17,049 nucleotides of DNA, from assembly GCA_025936275.1 (NCBI GenBank), contig JAICTR010000013.1, forward strand, positions 1-17,049, given 5' to 3'. Shown piece after piece: positions 1 to 6,347 of the stretch. The notes under the pieces are model-generated. The model worked only from the letters and a program-made list of their open reading frames with translations, was not told the origin of the DNA and searched no databases. Position 1 is the first letter of the stretch. Every line of letters starts with the position of its first letter. The DNA comes from Burkholderiales bacterium. GTDB taxonomy: Bacteria > Pseudomonadota > Gammaproteobacteria > Burkholderiales > Usitatibacteraceae. The position numbers and the translations under genes were made by a program.

Positions 1-290
1 ACGCCGGCCTGCACTCGATCGCGCTCGGCGTGCAGCGCGCGAAGTCGACCGACCCGGTGAAGCTCGCCAAGGCGCTCGAAGGCATGGAGCTTCCGCCGGA
101 AGTGAAGTTGCAGCCGAACAAGGTCTACTTCCGTCCCCACGACCACCAGCTCATGTCGAGCGAGTTCCCGGGCGAGATCAACCAGCACGGCGCCTATCCG
201 AACGTGTTCAAGGTGGCCGACGTGGTGCCCGGCGAGAAGGCGGCGCTGCCGGAATCGCAGACCGGCTGCAAGCTCGACTACCCGGCCTGA
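1..290 (+). CDS. ABC transporter periplasmic substrate-binding protein, branched-chain amino acid type (3' end only)
   Basis: Only the C-terminal 95 or so residues are visible; the reading frame runs in from the window edge with codons starting at base 3 and stops at TGA 288-290. The visible part reads through short segments such as STDPVKLAKALEGMELP, FRPHDHQL and a C-terminal GCKLDYPA. This is the usual tail of Liv/urea-type periplasmic binding proteins, where a late helix (here residues for KLAKALEGME) precedes a region describing the required solute-loaded form. Identity rests mainly on the neighbours: two Liv-type permeases and two Liv-type ATPases follow on the same strand. It should bind the solute in the periplasm and deliver it to LivHM. 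The substrate (branched-chain amino acid, urea, amide or aromatic acid) cannot be told from this piece. The GTG at base 30 is internal, not a real start. Confidence 0.8.
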   Translation, partial: AGLHSIALGVQRAKSTDPVKLAKALEGMELPPEVKLQPNKVYFRPHDHQLMSSEFPGEINQHGAYPNVFKVADVVPGEKAALPESQTGCKLDYPA

Positions 291-317
291 TCCCCCGCAA
301 CATCCAGCACTTCCCGC

Positions 318-344
318 GCGCCGCCGGCAAATCGCCGGCGGCGC
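318..344 (+). terminator. GC-rich hairpin between binding-protein and permease genes, possible partial terminator
   Basis: An 11-bp perfect stem (318-328 with 334-344) encloses a 5-nt loop AAATC and is followed by TTTCG. The T run is short, so full termination is doubtful. Lying 27 nt after the binding-protein stop and before livH, it may let only part of the transcripts continue or may protect the 3' end of the binding-protein message. Confidence 0.5.
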
Positions 345-369
345 TTTCGCCACGGAGGCCGCGAACCGC

Positions 370-1242
370 ATGACGCAGCTGCTGCTCTTCAACGCATTCA
401 ACGGCCTCATCCAGGGCGCGTTCTACGCCCTCATGGCCCTCGGCCTCGCGCTGATCCTGAGCTTGAACTCGGTGATCAACATGGCGCACGGCGGCTTCCT
501 CGTGATCGGCGCGTACCTCGCGTATGTGTTCGCGCCGTACGTGGGCTTCGCGGGCGCGATCGTGCTCGGCCCGCTCGGCGCGGCGGCGATCGGCATGGTG
601 GTCGAGCGCGTGCTGATCCGGCCGCTCTACAAGCGCCCCGATCCGCTCTACACGCTGCTCCTCACCTTCGGGCTCGCGCTGGTGATCCAGGACCTCACGC
701 GCACCATCTGGGGACCGACCGGCCTGCCCTTCGAAGTGCCGCAGATCCTCGCCTCGCCGGTGAGCACGGTGTTCTTCTTCATCACCGGTTATCGCCTGCT
801 CGTGGTGGCGCTGGTCGCGGTCGCCGTGATCGGGCTCTTCCTGCTGCTGCGCCGTACGCCGCTCGGCATCCGCATCCGCGCCGGCACGCTCGACCTGGAG
901 ACCGTCTCGGCGCTCGGCGTGAACATCTACATGCTGCGCGCGCTCAACTTCGCGCTCGGGTGCCTGCTCGCGGGACTCGCCGGCGTGCTCGCCGCCGGCG
1001 TCCTCGGACTCACGCCGCCGATGGGCAACAGCCTCATCATGCCGAGCTTCGTCGCGATCATCGTGGGAGGCGTGGGAAGCCTCGTCGGCGCGATCCTCGG
1101 CGGGCTCCTCATCGGGCTCGCGGCCGGCATCACGACCACCTTCTATCCCGCGGCGAGCGAGGCCGTGATCTATCTCATCATGCTGATCGTGCTGGTGGTG
1201 CGGCCGCGGGGACTCCTCGGCCACGAGGGGCTCTTCGAATGA
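370..1242 (+). CDS. livH: Branched-chain amino acid ABC transporter permease, LivH family
   Basis: This 290-residue integral membrane protein is one half of the inner-membrane channel of a Liv-type ABC importer; it should pair with the LivM-like product encoded next. The N-terminus (NGLIQGAFYALMALGLAL, then SVINMAHGGFLVIGAYLAY at about residues 33-52) is the hallmark start of LivH permeases. The segment LGVNIYMLRALNFALG, around residues 182-197, lies where the ATPase-contacting loop is expected. About eight hydrophobic segments follow through to a short tail ending PRGLLGHEGLFE. The ATG at 370 is preceded by GGAGG at 354-358, an 11-nt spacing that is slightly long. The stop overlaps the livM start in ATGA. 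Length matches the family (about 290-308). A urea or amide permease (UrtB-like) is possible, but UrtB proteins are usually longer. Confidence 0.9.
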   Translation: MTQLLLFNAFNGLIQGAFYALMALGLALILSLNSVINMAHGGFLVIGAYLAYVFAPYVGFAGAIVLGPLGAAAIGMVVERVLIRPLYKRPDPLYTLLLTFGLALVIQDLTRTIWGPTGLPFEVPQILASPVSTVFFFITGYRLLVVALVAVAVIGLFLLLRRTPLGIRIRAGTLDLETVSALGVNIYMLRALNFALGCLLAGLAGVLAAGVLGLTPPMGNSLIMPSFVAIIVGGVGSLVGAILGGLLIGLAAGITTTFYPAASEAVIYLIMLIVLVVRPRGLLGHEGLFE

Positions 1243-2189
1243 TGCGCGACGAGCGGTTGTGGATGGCGCTGGGCTGGATCGTGCTCGCGCTCGCACCCTG
1301 GTGGCTGCCCTGGCTCGGCGGGTACTCGGCGCTCGGCACCAAGGTGCTGGTGTACGGCCTGGGCGTGATGGCGCTGAACCTTTTGCTGGGATTCGCGGGC
1401 GGGCTTTCCTTCGGGCATGCGGCGTACTTCGGACTCGGCGCGTACGGCGCGGGCATGACGCTCAAGTACCTCGCGCCCTCGACGCCGCTCGCGCTCCTCG
1501 CCGGCACCGTGGTGGGCGGCCTCGCCGCGACCGCGTTCGGGCCGCTCGTGATGCGCCGGCGCGGCATCTACTTCGCGATGATCACCATCGCGATCGGGCA
1601 GCTGCTCTACTTCGTCGCGGTGCGCTGGAACGAGTTCACCGGCGGCGAGGACGGGCTCGCCGGGTTCTCGCGCCAGCCGCTGCACTTCGGCGGCTGGGTG
1701 CTCGACATCCGCGACGAGAACAAGTACTACTACGTGGTGCTGGTGTGCTTCACGGTCGCGGCCTGGATCATGCGCGGCGTGCTGCGCTCCCCGCTCGGGC
1801 ACACCTGGGTCGCGATCCGCGAGAACCGCCGCCGCGCCGAGTTCCTCGGCGTGCGCGCCGACCTCTACATCTGGGCGGCGTTCGCCATCTCGGGCACCTT
1901 CATGGCGCTCGCCGGCGCGTTGAATGCGCTGCTCTTCAACTTCACCTCGCCGCAGGACCTGCACTGGATCCTCTCCGGCGACTTCGTGATCATGATCGTG
2001 CTGGGCGGCATGCGGAACTTCTGGGGGCCGCTCCTCGGCGCGCTGATCTACATCGTGGCGCAGGACTACCTCTCGAGCGTGACCGACAACTGGATGACCT
2101 TCATCGGCCTGCTGTTCATGGTGATCGTGCTCGCGTTCCCGCGCGGCATCCTCGGGCTCCTGCGCCGGCGCGGAAAGGCGGCGGCATGA
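1239..2189 (+). CDS. livM: Branched-chain amino acid ABC transporter permease, LivM family
   Basis: This 316-residue membrane protein is the second permease subunit of the Liv-type importer. After two N-terminal hydrophobic segments it carries the family hallmark LNLLLGFAGGLSFGHAAYF, then LGAYGAGM, and the permease core runs to a positively charged tail (LLRRRGKAAA). The segment GHTWVAIRENRRRAEFLGV is the conserved loop of LivM proteins that contacts the ATPases. It starts at ATG 1239, overlapping the livH stop by 4 bp; GAGGGG at 1225-1230 gives a well-spaced ribosome site. An adjacent ATG at 1242 is an alternative start that changes one residue. The end overlaps the livG start by 4 bp. The tight overlaps indicate translational coupling and matched amounts of both permeases. 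Confidence 0.9.
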   Translation: MMRDERLWMALGWIVLALAPWWLPWLGGYSALGTKVLVYGLGVMALNLLLGFAGGLSFGHAAYFGLGAYGAGMTLKYLAPSTPLALLAGTVVGGLAATAFGPLVMRRRGIYFAMITIAIGQLLYFVAVRWNEFTGGEDGLAGFSRQPLHFGGWVLDIRDENKYYYVVLVCFTVAAWIMRGVLRSPLGHTWVAIRENRRRAEFLGVRADLYIWAAFAISGTFMALAGALNALLFNFTSPQDLHWILSGDFVIMIVLGGMRNFWGPLLGALIYIVAQDYLSSVTDNWMTFIGLLFMVIVLAFPRGILGLLRRRGKAAA

Positions 2190-2941
2190 GCCTCCTGCGA
2201 CTGGATCGAGTGAGCCGGCATTTCGGCAAGCTCCAGGCGGTGCAGGACGTCTCCTTCGAGATGAACGAAGGGGAGCTGCGCGCCATCATCGGCCCGAACG
2301 GCGCCGGGAAGACCACCTTTTTCAACCTGATCACCGGCTTCGTGCCGCCTACCTCCGGCGACGTCTGGTTCGCCGGCGAGAGCATCCGCGACAAGGCCGT
2401 CGTGTACCGCGTGAAAAAGGGCATCGTGCGTACGTTCCAGATCACCGAGGTGTTCCCCGACCTCTCGGTCTACGAGAACGTGCGCTTCGGCGTCGAGACC
2501 GCGGCGGGCGTGAACGGCCGCCCGTGGCTGCCGCGCGCGAAGCGCCTCGAGCTCGCGCGGCGCACCGACGAGCTGATCGAGGTGGTGGGCCTCGCCGCGA
2601 AGGCCGACCGCGTGGTCTCGGAGCTCGCCCACGGCGACCAGCGCGTGGTGGAGATCGCGATCGCGCTCACCATGAACCCGCGCCTGCTGCTGCTCGACGA
2701 GCCGACCGCCGGCATGGGCGACGCCGAGACCGACCACATGGTGGACCTCATCCGGCGCCTGCATTCCGAGCGCAAGCTCTCGATCCTCTTCATCGAGCAC
2801 GACATGTCGATCGTCTTCGGCATCGCGCAGAAGATCACGGTGCTCGACCACGGGCGGCTGCTCGCCGAGGGCACCGCCGCCGAGGTCTCGGTGGACCCGC
2901 AGGTGCGCGCCGCCTACCTCGGCGAGGAGGCCAAGGCATGA
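2186..2941 (+). CDS. livG: Branched-chain amino acid ABC transporter ATP-binding protein, LivG family
   Basis: This 251-residue cytoplasmic ATPase should power the LivHM channel together with LivF. It has Walker A GPNGAGKT at residues 36-43, a Q-loop glutamine at 85, Walker B LLLLDE at 167-172 and a switch histidine in EHDM at 205. The signature motif is LAHGDQR (147-153) instead of LSGGQ; this variant, like LSYGEQR, is normal in LivG proteins and is not a defect. The C-terminal stretch with VDPQVRAAYLGEEA is the typical LivG tail. The start ATG at 2186 overlaps the livM stop (ATGA) and the end overlaps livF in the same way. Length fits the family (about 250-260). Confidence 0.92.
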   Translation: MSLLRLDRVSRHFGKLQAVQDVSFEMNEGELRAIIGPNGAGKTTFFNLITGFVPPTSGDVWFAGESIRDKAVVYRVKKGIVRTFQITEVFPDLSVYENVRFGVETAAGVNGRPWLPRAKRLELARRTDELIEVVGLAAKADRVVSELAHGDQRVVEIAIALTMNPRLLLLDEPTAGMGDAETDHMVDLIRRLHSERKLSILFIEHDMSIVFGIAQKITVLDHGRLLAEGTAAEVSVDPQVRAAYLGEEAKA

Positions 2942-3648
2942 GCGCGGTCCTCCAGGCGCGCGAGGTGCACGCCTTCTACGGCAAGAGCCATATCCTGCAC
3001 GGCGTCTCGCTCGAGGTGAACGAGGGCGAGATCGTGACGCTCCTCGGCCGCAACGGCGCGGGCAAGACCACCACCATGCGCGCGCTGATGGGCCTCACGC
3101 CGCCGCGCATGGGATCGGTCACGATGCTCGGCGCGGACACGACGCGCTGGCCCGCGTACCGCATCGCGCGCCTCGGCATCGGCTACGTGCCCGAGGGCCG
3201 CAAGATCTTCCCCAACCTCACGGTGCTCGAGAACCTCACGGTGCCGCCGCCGCGGCCCGGGCCGTGGAATCTCGCGCGCGTGTTCAAGCTCTTCCCGCGC
3301 CTCGAGGAGCGCCAGGGCCAGCTCGGACGCCAGCTCTCGGGCGGCGAGCAGGAGATGCTCGCCATCGCACGCCCGCTGCTCTTGAACCCGCGCATCATGC
3401 TGCTCGACGAGCCGTCGCAGGGACTCGCGCCGCTGGTGGTGCAGGAAGTCATGGGCGTCGTGAAGTCGATGCGCGAGGAGGGCCTTTCGGTGCTGCTGGT
3501 CGAGCAGAACGTGCCGCTCTCGCTCGGCGTGGCGGACCGTGCCTACGTGCTCGACGACGGCAAGGTCGCCTATTCGGGAACCGCCGCCGCGCTCGCCGCG
3601 GACCACGAGCTGGTGCAGAAGCTCGCCGGGGCCACGGCGGAATCCTAG
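2938..3648 (+). CDS. livF: Branched-chain amino acid ABC transporter ATP-binding protein, LivF family
   Basis: This 236-residue ATPase is the second nucleotide-binding subunit of the importer. Walker A GRNGAGKT is at residues 37-44, the YVPEGRKIFPNLTVLENL block typical of LivF is at 83-100, the signature LSGGEQ is at 133-138, Walker B IMLLDE is at 153-158, and the switch position reads EQN at 189-191, as usual in LivF where Gln replaces His. The start at ATG 2938 overlaps livG and has a strong GAGGAGG ribosome site at 2924-2930. It is the last gene of the Liv block; the sensor kinase begins 48 nt after its TAG stop. All five transporter parts (one only partly visible) are therefore present in the standard order. 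Confidence 0.92.
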   Translation: MSAVLQAREVHAFYGKSHILHGVSLEVNEGEIVTLLGRNGAGKTTTMRALMGLTPPRMGSVTMLGADTTRWPAYRIARLGIGYVPEGRKIFPNLTVLENLTVPPPRPGPWNLARVFKLFPRLEERQGQLGRQLSGGEQEMLAIARPLLLNPRIMLLDEPSQGLAPLVVQEVMGVVKSMREEGLSVLLVEQNVPLSLGVADRAYVLDDGKVAYSGTAAALAADHELVQKLAGATAES

Positions 3649-3680
3649 GCGCGCATGGCGCCGCTCGTGTCGCTTCGCGC

Positions 3681-3692
3681 TAGACTCGGAGG
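3681..3692 (+). promoter_or_regulatory. Candidate -10 box and ribosome site ahead of the PAS kinase
   Basis: TAGACT at 3681-3686 is a plausible -10 hexamer, and GGAGG at 3688-3692 lies 4 nt before ATG 3697. No convincing -35 is visible 16-18 bp upstream. If both are used, transcription would begin about 4 nt before the start codon, so at most one of the two is likely to be the working element. The GGAGG is the main reason for choosing ATG 3697. Confidence 0.35.
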
Positions 3693-3696
3693 CGCC

Positions 3697-4824
3697 ATGC
3701 CGCGCGAGGGCCGTTCCATGCAGCCGCACCCCGAGGCATCCCCCGAGCTCGAGGCGCACGACGCCTTGAAGAGGGTCGCCGACGAGCTGCGCGACCTCTA
3801 CGAGAACGCGCCCTGCGGCTACCACTCGCTCGACCACCGCGGCATCGTGATCCAGATGAACGACACGGAGCTGCGCTGGCTCGGCTACGCACGCGAGGAA
3901 GTGGTGGGCCGCATGCGGCTCTCGCAGCTCCTCACGCCGCCTTCGGCGGAGCGATTCGAGCGCGCCTTCGAGCGCCTGAAGCAGCGCGGCAACTTCCGCG
4001 ACGTCGAGCTCGAGGTGCGGCGCAAGAACGCGAGCGTCTTCCCGGCGCTCCTCAGCGCGACCGCGGTGCGCGATGCCGCGGGCCGCTTCATCGAGAGCCG
4101 CGCGAGCGTCTTCGATGTCACGCGCCGGCGCATGGCCGAGGAGGAGGCGCGCGGCTACGCGCAGCGCCTGAAGGCGATCGCGCGGCGCGCGGGCGAGATC
4201 CAGGAGAACGAGCGGCGCCGCCTCGCGCAGGAGCTGCACGACCGCGTCGGGCAGAACCTCACGGCGTTGACGTTGAACCTCAACATCGTGAAGGGCCAGA
4301 TCGGCGCGGCGGGCGACGCGAGCATCCTCGCGCGGCTCGACGACTCGCTGAAGCTCCTCGACGCGACGGTCGAGAGCATCCGCGGCGTGATGTCGGAGCT
4401 CAGGCCCGCGGTGCTCGACGACTACGGGCTTGCCGCGGCGCTGCACTGGTACGCCGAGGAATTCGGCCGGCGCACCGGCATCGCGATCACGGTCGCCGAG
4501 CGCGAAGCCACGCCGCGCCTCGCGCCGCTCCTCGAGGGCGTGCTCTTCCGCATCGCGCAGGAGGCGCTCACCAATGTGGTGAAGCACGCGCGCGCCTCGA
4601 AGGTGCAGATCGGCCTGGGCATGCAGTCGGGGATGCTGCGCCTTTCCGTCGCCGACGACGGCCGCGGCTTCGACGCCTCGCGGGTGCAGCCGCCGACGCG
4701 CCAGGGCGGCTGGGGCCTCATGATCATGCGCGAGCGCGCCGAATCGGCGGGCGGGCGCTTCCACGTCGACGCGGTGCCGGGCAAGGGCACGTGCGTCGTG
4801 GTCGAGGTGCGGGCGGCGCGATGA
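3697..4824 (+). CDS. Soluble PAS-domain sensor histidine kinase (NarX/DegS type, HisKA_3)
   Basis: This 375-residue kinase has no membrane segment, so it should sense a cytoplasmic signal. A PAS domain spans about residues 30-145, including NAPCGYHSLDHRG (37-49). A short coiled-coil linker then leads to the HisKA_3 box ENERRRLAQELHDRVGQN (170-187), with the phospho-accepting histidine at 181. The ATP-binding part has the N-box QEALTNVVKHA (288-298), DDGRGF (320-325) and the late G-L-M at 340-342. ATG 3697 is chosen because GGAGG lies at 3688-3692; in-frame ATGs at 3655 and 3718 are alternatives. It overlaps its response regulator by 4 bp, so the two form a cognate pair. It begins 48 nt after livF and could be read through from the Liv operon, which would suit a solute-sensing role, but the signal is unknown. 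Confidence 0.9.
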   Translation: MPREGRSMQPHPEASPELEAHDALKRVADELRDLYENAPCGYHSLDHRGIVIQMNDTELRWLGYAREEVVGRMRLSQLLTPPSAERFERAFERLKQRGNFRDVELEVRRKNASVFPALLSATAVRDAAGRFIESRASVFDVTRRRMAEEEARGYAQRLKAIARRAGEIQENERRRLAQELHDRVGQNLTALTLNLNIVKGQIGAAGDASILARLDDSLKLLDATVESIRGVMSELRPAVLDDYGLAAALHWYAEEFGRRTGIAITVAEREATPRLAPLLEGVLFRIAQEALTNVVKHARASKVQIGLGMQSGMLRLSVADDGRGFDASRVQPPTRQGGWGLMIMRERAESAGGRFHVDAVPGKGTCVVVEVRAAR

Positions 4825-5465
4825 CCATCCGCGTGCTGCTGGTCGACGACCACGCCATCGTGCGCGACGGGCTGCGCTTCCTGCTCGAGGCGCACGGCGA
4901 TTTCGAGGTGGTGGGCGGCGCCGCGAACGGCCGCGACGCGGTGCGCGCCGCGCGCGAGCTGCAGCCCGACGTGGTGATCATGGATCTCGCGATGCCCGAG
5001 TTGAACGGCACCGAAGCGACGCAACAGATCCACGACGCGTGCCCGGCCACCCAGGTGCTGGTGCTCTCGATGCACTCGACCGCCGAGCACATCTACCGCG
5101 CGTTCCAGGCCGGCGCGCAGGGCTATCTCCTCAAGGAATCGGCCGGACCCGAGCTCCTCGCCGCCGTGCGCACCGTGCACGCCGGCCGCCGTTATCTCAG
5201 CCAGAAGATCGCGGAGACGATGGTCGACGACTACATCCGCGAGCGCCACGCGGCGAGCCCGCTCGACAGCCTCTCCGCGCGCGAGCGCCAGATCCTGCAG
5301 TCGATCGCCGAAGGCAAATCGAGCGCGGAGACGGCGCGCGCGCTCTCGCTCTCGCCGAAGACGGTGGAGACCTACCGGAGCCGGATGATGAAGAAGCTCG
5401 GGCTGGACGACTTCGCGGCGCTGGTGCGCTTCGCGATCCAGCACGGCCTTACGCCGCTCGAGTAG
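4821..5465 (+). CDS. NarL/FixJ-type response regulator with LuxR-type DNA-binding domain
   Basis: This 214-residue transcription factor is the partner of the preceding kinase. The receiver domain (about 1-118) has the acidic pair D9-D10, phospho-accepting D55 in IMDLAMPE, S83 as the switch Ser/Thr and K105 in GYLLKESA. The GerE/LuxR-type helix-turn-helix covers about 147-205, with LSARERQILQSIAEGKSS and SLSPKTVETYRSRMMKKLG. ATG 4821 overlaps the kinase stop in ATGA, so translation is coupled. The composition, DNA-binding type and pairing with a HisKA_3 kinase all fit the NarXL/DegSU/UhpAB class. Targets are not identifiable; the Liv genes just upstream are the obvious candidates. It is followed by the CACGGAG palindrome, which may end the transcript. 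Confidence 0.92.
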   Translation: MTIRVLLVDDHAIVRDGLRFLLEAHGDFEVVGGAANGRDAVRAARELQPDVVIMDLAMPELNGTEATQQIHDACPATQVLVLSMHSTAEHIYRAFQAGAQGYLLKESAGPELLAAVRTVHAGRRYLSQKIAETMVDDYIRERHAASPLDSLSARERQILQSIAEGKSSAETARALSLSPKTVETYRSRMMKKLGLDDFAALVRFAIQHGLTPLE

Positions 5466-5485
5466 CCGCGCGCGCGGCACGGGAC

Positions 5486-5658
5486 TGAAGCGGAAACACG
5501 GAGACCACGGAGAGCACGGAGGACACGGAGAAAACCAAAGGCATGCGGAATGTGGCCAAGGAGTTTGGTACGACGCTCCCATGGCCACGTTCGAATTCTC
5601 TTGATTTGCCTTTCTCCGTGTCCTCCGTGCTCTCCGTGGTCTCCGTGTTCCAGCTTCA
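5486..5658. repeat. Large inverted repeat built from 9-bp NNCACGGAG units
   Basis: Two perfect 39-bp arms (5495-5533 and 5611-5649) are reverse complements of each other. Each arm is four tandem 9-bp units of form NNCACGGAG (leading pairs AA, AC, AG, GA) ending in AAA. Outer flanks extend the pairing (TGAAGC 5486-5491 with GCTTCA 5653-5658). Inside the 77-nt centre, GTGGCCA (5552-5558) pairs with TGGCCAC (5582-5588), so the whole 173-bp element is nearly palindromic. It fills the gap between convergent genes and ends 5 bp before the transferase stop. It encodes no credible protein. It could work as a two-way transcription terminator or be a REP/MITE-like dispersed element; the second needs copies elsewhere in the genome. 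Confidence 0.9.
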
Positions 5659-5663
5659 ACAAC

Positions 5664-6293
5664 TCAATCCAGCGTGATGCCCTCGTCGGCCATCACCTTC
5701 TTCACCGCGGCGCGATCCATGACCTGCTTCATGACGCGCGTGTAGTTGGGAAGCGACTTCACGGGGAAGCCGCCGCGGTTGCCCCAGCGATAGAAGACCA
5801 GCAGGTAGCCGTCGACGACGCTGAAGCGCTCGCCGATCGACCAGCGATGGCCGTCCAGCAGGCGGTCGATCTCCTGCAGGCATTCCTGGAAGCTGGATTT
5901 CGCCTTCGCCTTCACGGCCTCCTGCGCCTGCGGCTCGTCGGCGTAGCGCTGCGTGCGGACGATGTGCGCGTAGGCCGGATGCACGGTGTTCGAGAGCCAC
6001 GCCATGCTCGACAGGCACTTCGCCTGCTCCCACGTGTCCTTGGGCCAGATCTTGCCCTGCCCGAAGCCGCCGGCGACGAACGACATGATGCCCACGTTCT
6101 CGGTGAGCACCTGGCCGTCCGCGACGAGGGTCGGCACGCGTCCGCGCGGGTTGATCGCGAGGTACTCGGGCTTCCTCTGGTCGCCTTCGGCGAGATTGAG
6201 CCGCTGCGTCTCGTAGGGAACGCCGACCTCCTCGAGCGCGATGTGCGAGGCGAGCGAGCAGGCGCCGGGGCCGTAGTAGAGCTTGAGCTTCAT
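5664..6293 (-). CDS. Glutathione S-transferase family protein
   Basis: This 209-residue cytoplasmic protein has the two-domain GST layout. The N-terminal thioredoxin-like domain starts YYGPGACSLASHIALEEVG, with a cysteine at residue 12 where beta-class bacterial GSTs carry a catalytic Cys. It continues through GRVPTL (cis-proline P54) and LTENVGIM (63-70), the glutathione-contact segment where E65 is kept and N replaces the more common S. The helical C-terminal domain has DGHRWSIGERFSVVDGYLL (147-165), containing the usual late Asp (D161). It probably conjugates glutathione to an electrophile or reduces a related substrate; the substrate is unknown. GGAGG at 6300-6304 is 6 nt from the ATG. 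It is divergent from the MASE1-type kinase. Confidence 0.9.
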   Translation of the reverse strand: MKLKLYYGPGACSLASHIALEEVGVPYETQRLNLAEGDQRKPEYLAINPRGRVPTLVADGQVLTENVGIMSFVAGGFGQGKIWPKDTWEQAKCLSSMAWLSNTVHPAYAHIVRTQRYADEPQAQEAVKAKAKSSFQECLQEIDRLLDGHRWSIGERFSVVDGYLLVFYRWGNRGGFPVKSLPNYTRVMKQVMDRAAVKKVMADEGITLD

Positions 6294-6319
6294 GGGTCTC
6301 CTCCGCGGTTGAGGCGGCC

Positions 6320-6325
6320 ATTGTA
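6320..6325 (-). promoter_or_regulatory. Candidate -10 box for the glutathione S-transferase gene
   Basis: Read on the minus strand the hexamer is TACAAT (5 of 6 bases match TATAAT), preceded by GC. It would start transcription near 6313, giving a leader of about 20 nt that contains the GGAGG ribosome site. No clear -35 lies 16-18 bp upstream. Confidence 0.45.
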
Positions 6326-6331
6326 GCGTCG

Positions 6332-6340
6332 TGGGAGAAT
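6332..6340 (+). promoter_or_regulatory. Candidate extended -10 box for the membrane sensor kinase gene
   Basis: TGG followed by GAGAAT (6335-6340) resembles an extended -10. Transcription would begin near 6347, almost at the GTG start (6348), giving a leaderless or nearly leaderless message. The same bases contain GGGAG (6333-6337), which could instead be a ribosome site 10 nt from the GTG if transcription starts further upstream. Confidence 0.3.
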
Positions 6341-6347
6341 CGGCCGC

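Noticed and set aside
30..290. Independent 86-aa protein starting at GTG 30
   Set aside because: The same frame is open back to base 3 and codes sensibly, so this is the tail of a longer binding protein that begins outside the window.
2651..2710. Degenerate signature motif in LivG (LAHGDQR rather than LSGGQ)
   Set aside because: This replacement is normal for LivG-type ATPases; Walker A, Walker B, Q-loop and switch histidine are all intact.
2914..4764. 616-codon open frame on the minus strand across livF and the PAS kinase
   Set aside because: It is rich in Arg, His, Ala and Glu with no domain pattern and mirrors well-recognised genes on the other strand. Long antisense frames are expected in GC-rich DNA.
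5495..5649. CRISPR array
   Set aside because: The repeats are 9-bp units within two inverted arms, not identical 25-37-bp direct repeats separated by unique spacers, and no cas genes are present.
5372..5662. Open frames through the CACGGAG element, giving Ser/Pro/Cys/Trp-rich or Gly/His-rich peptides
   Set aside because: They simply translate the 9-bp repeat in both directions and run into known genes. No ribosome site or family supports them.
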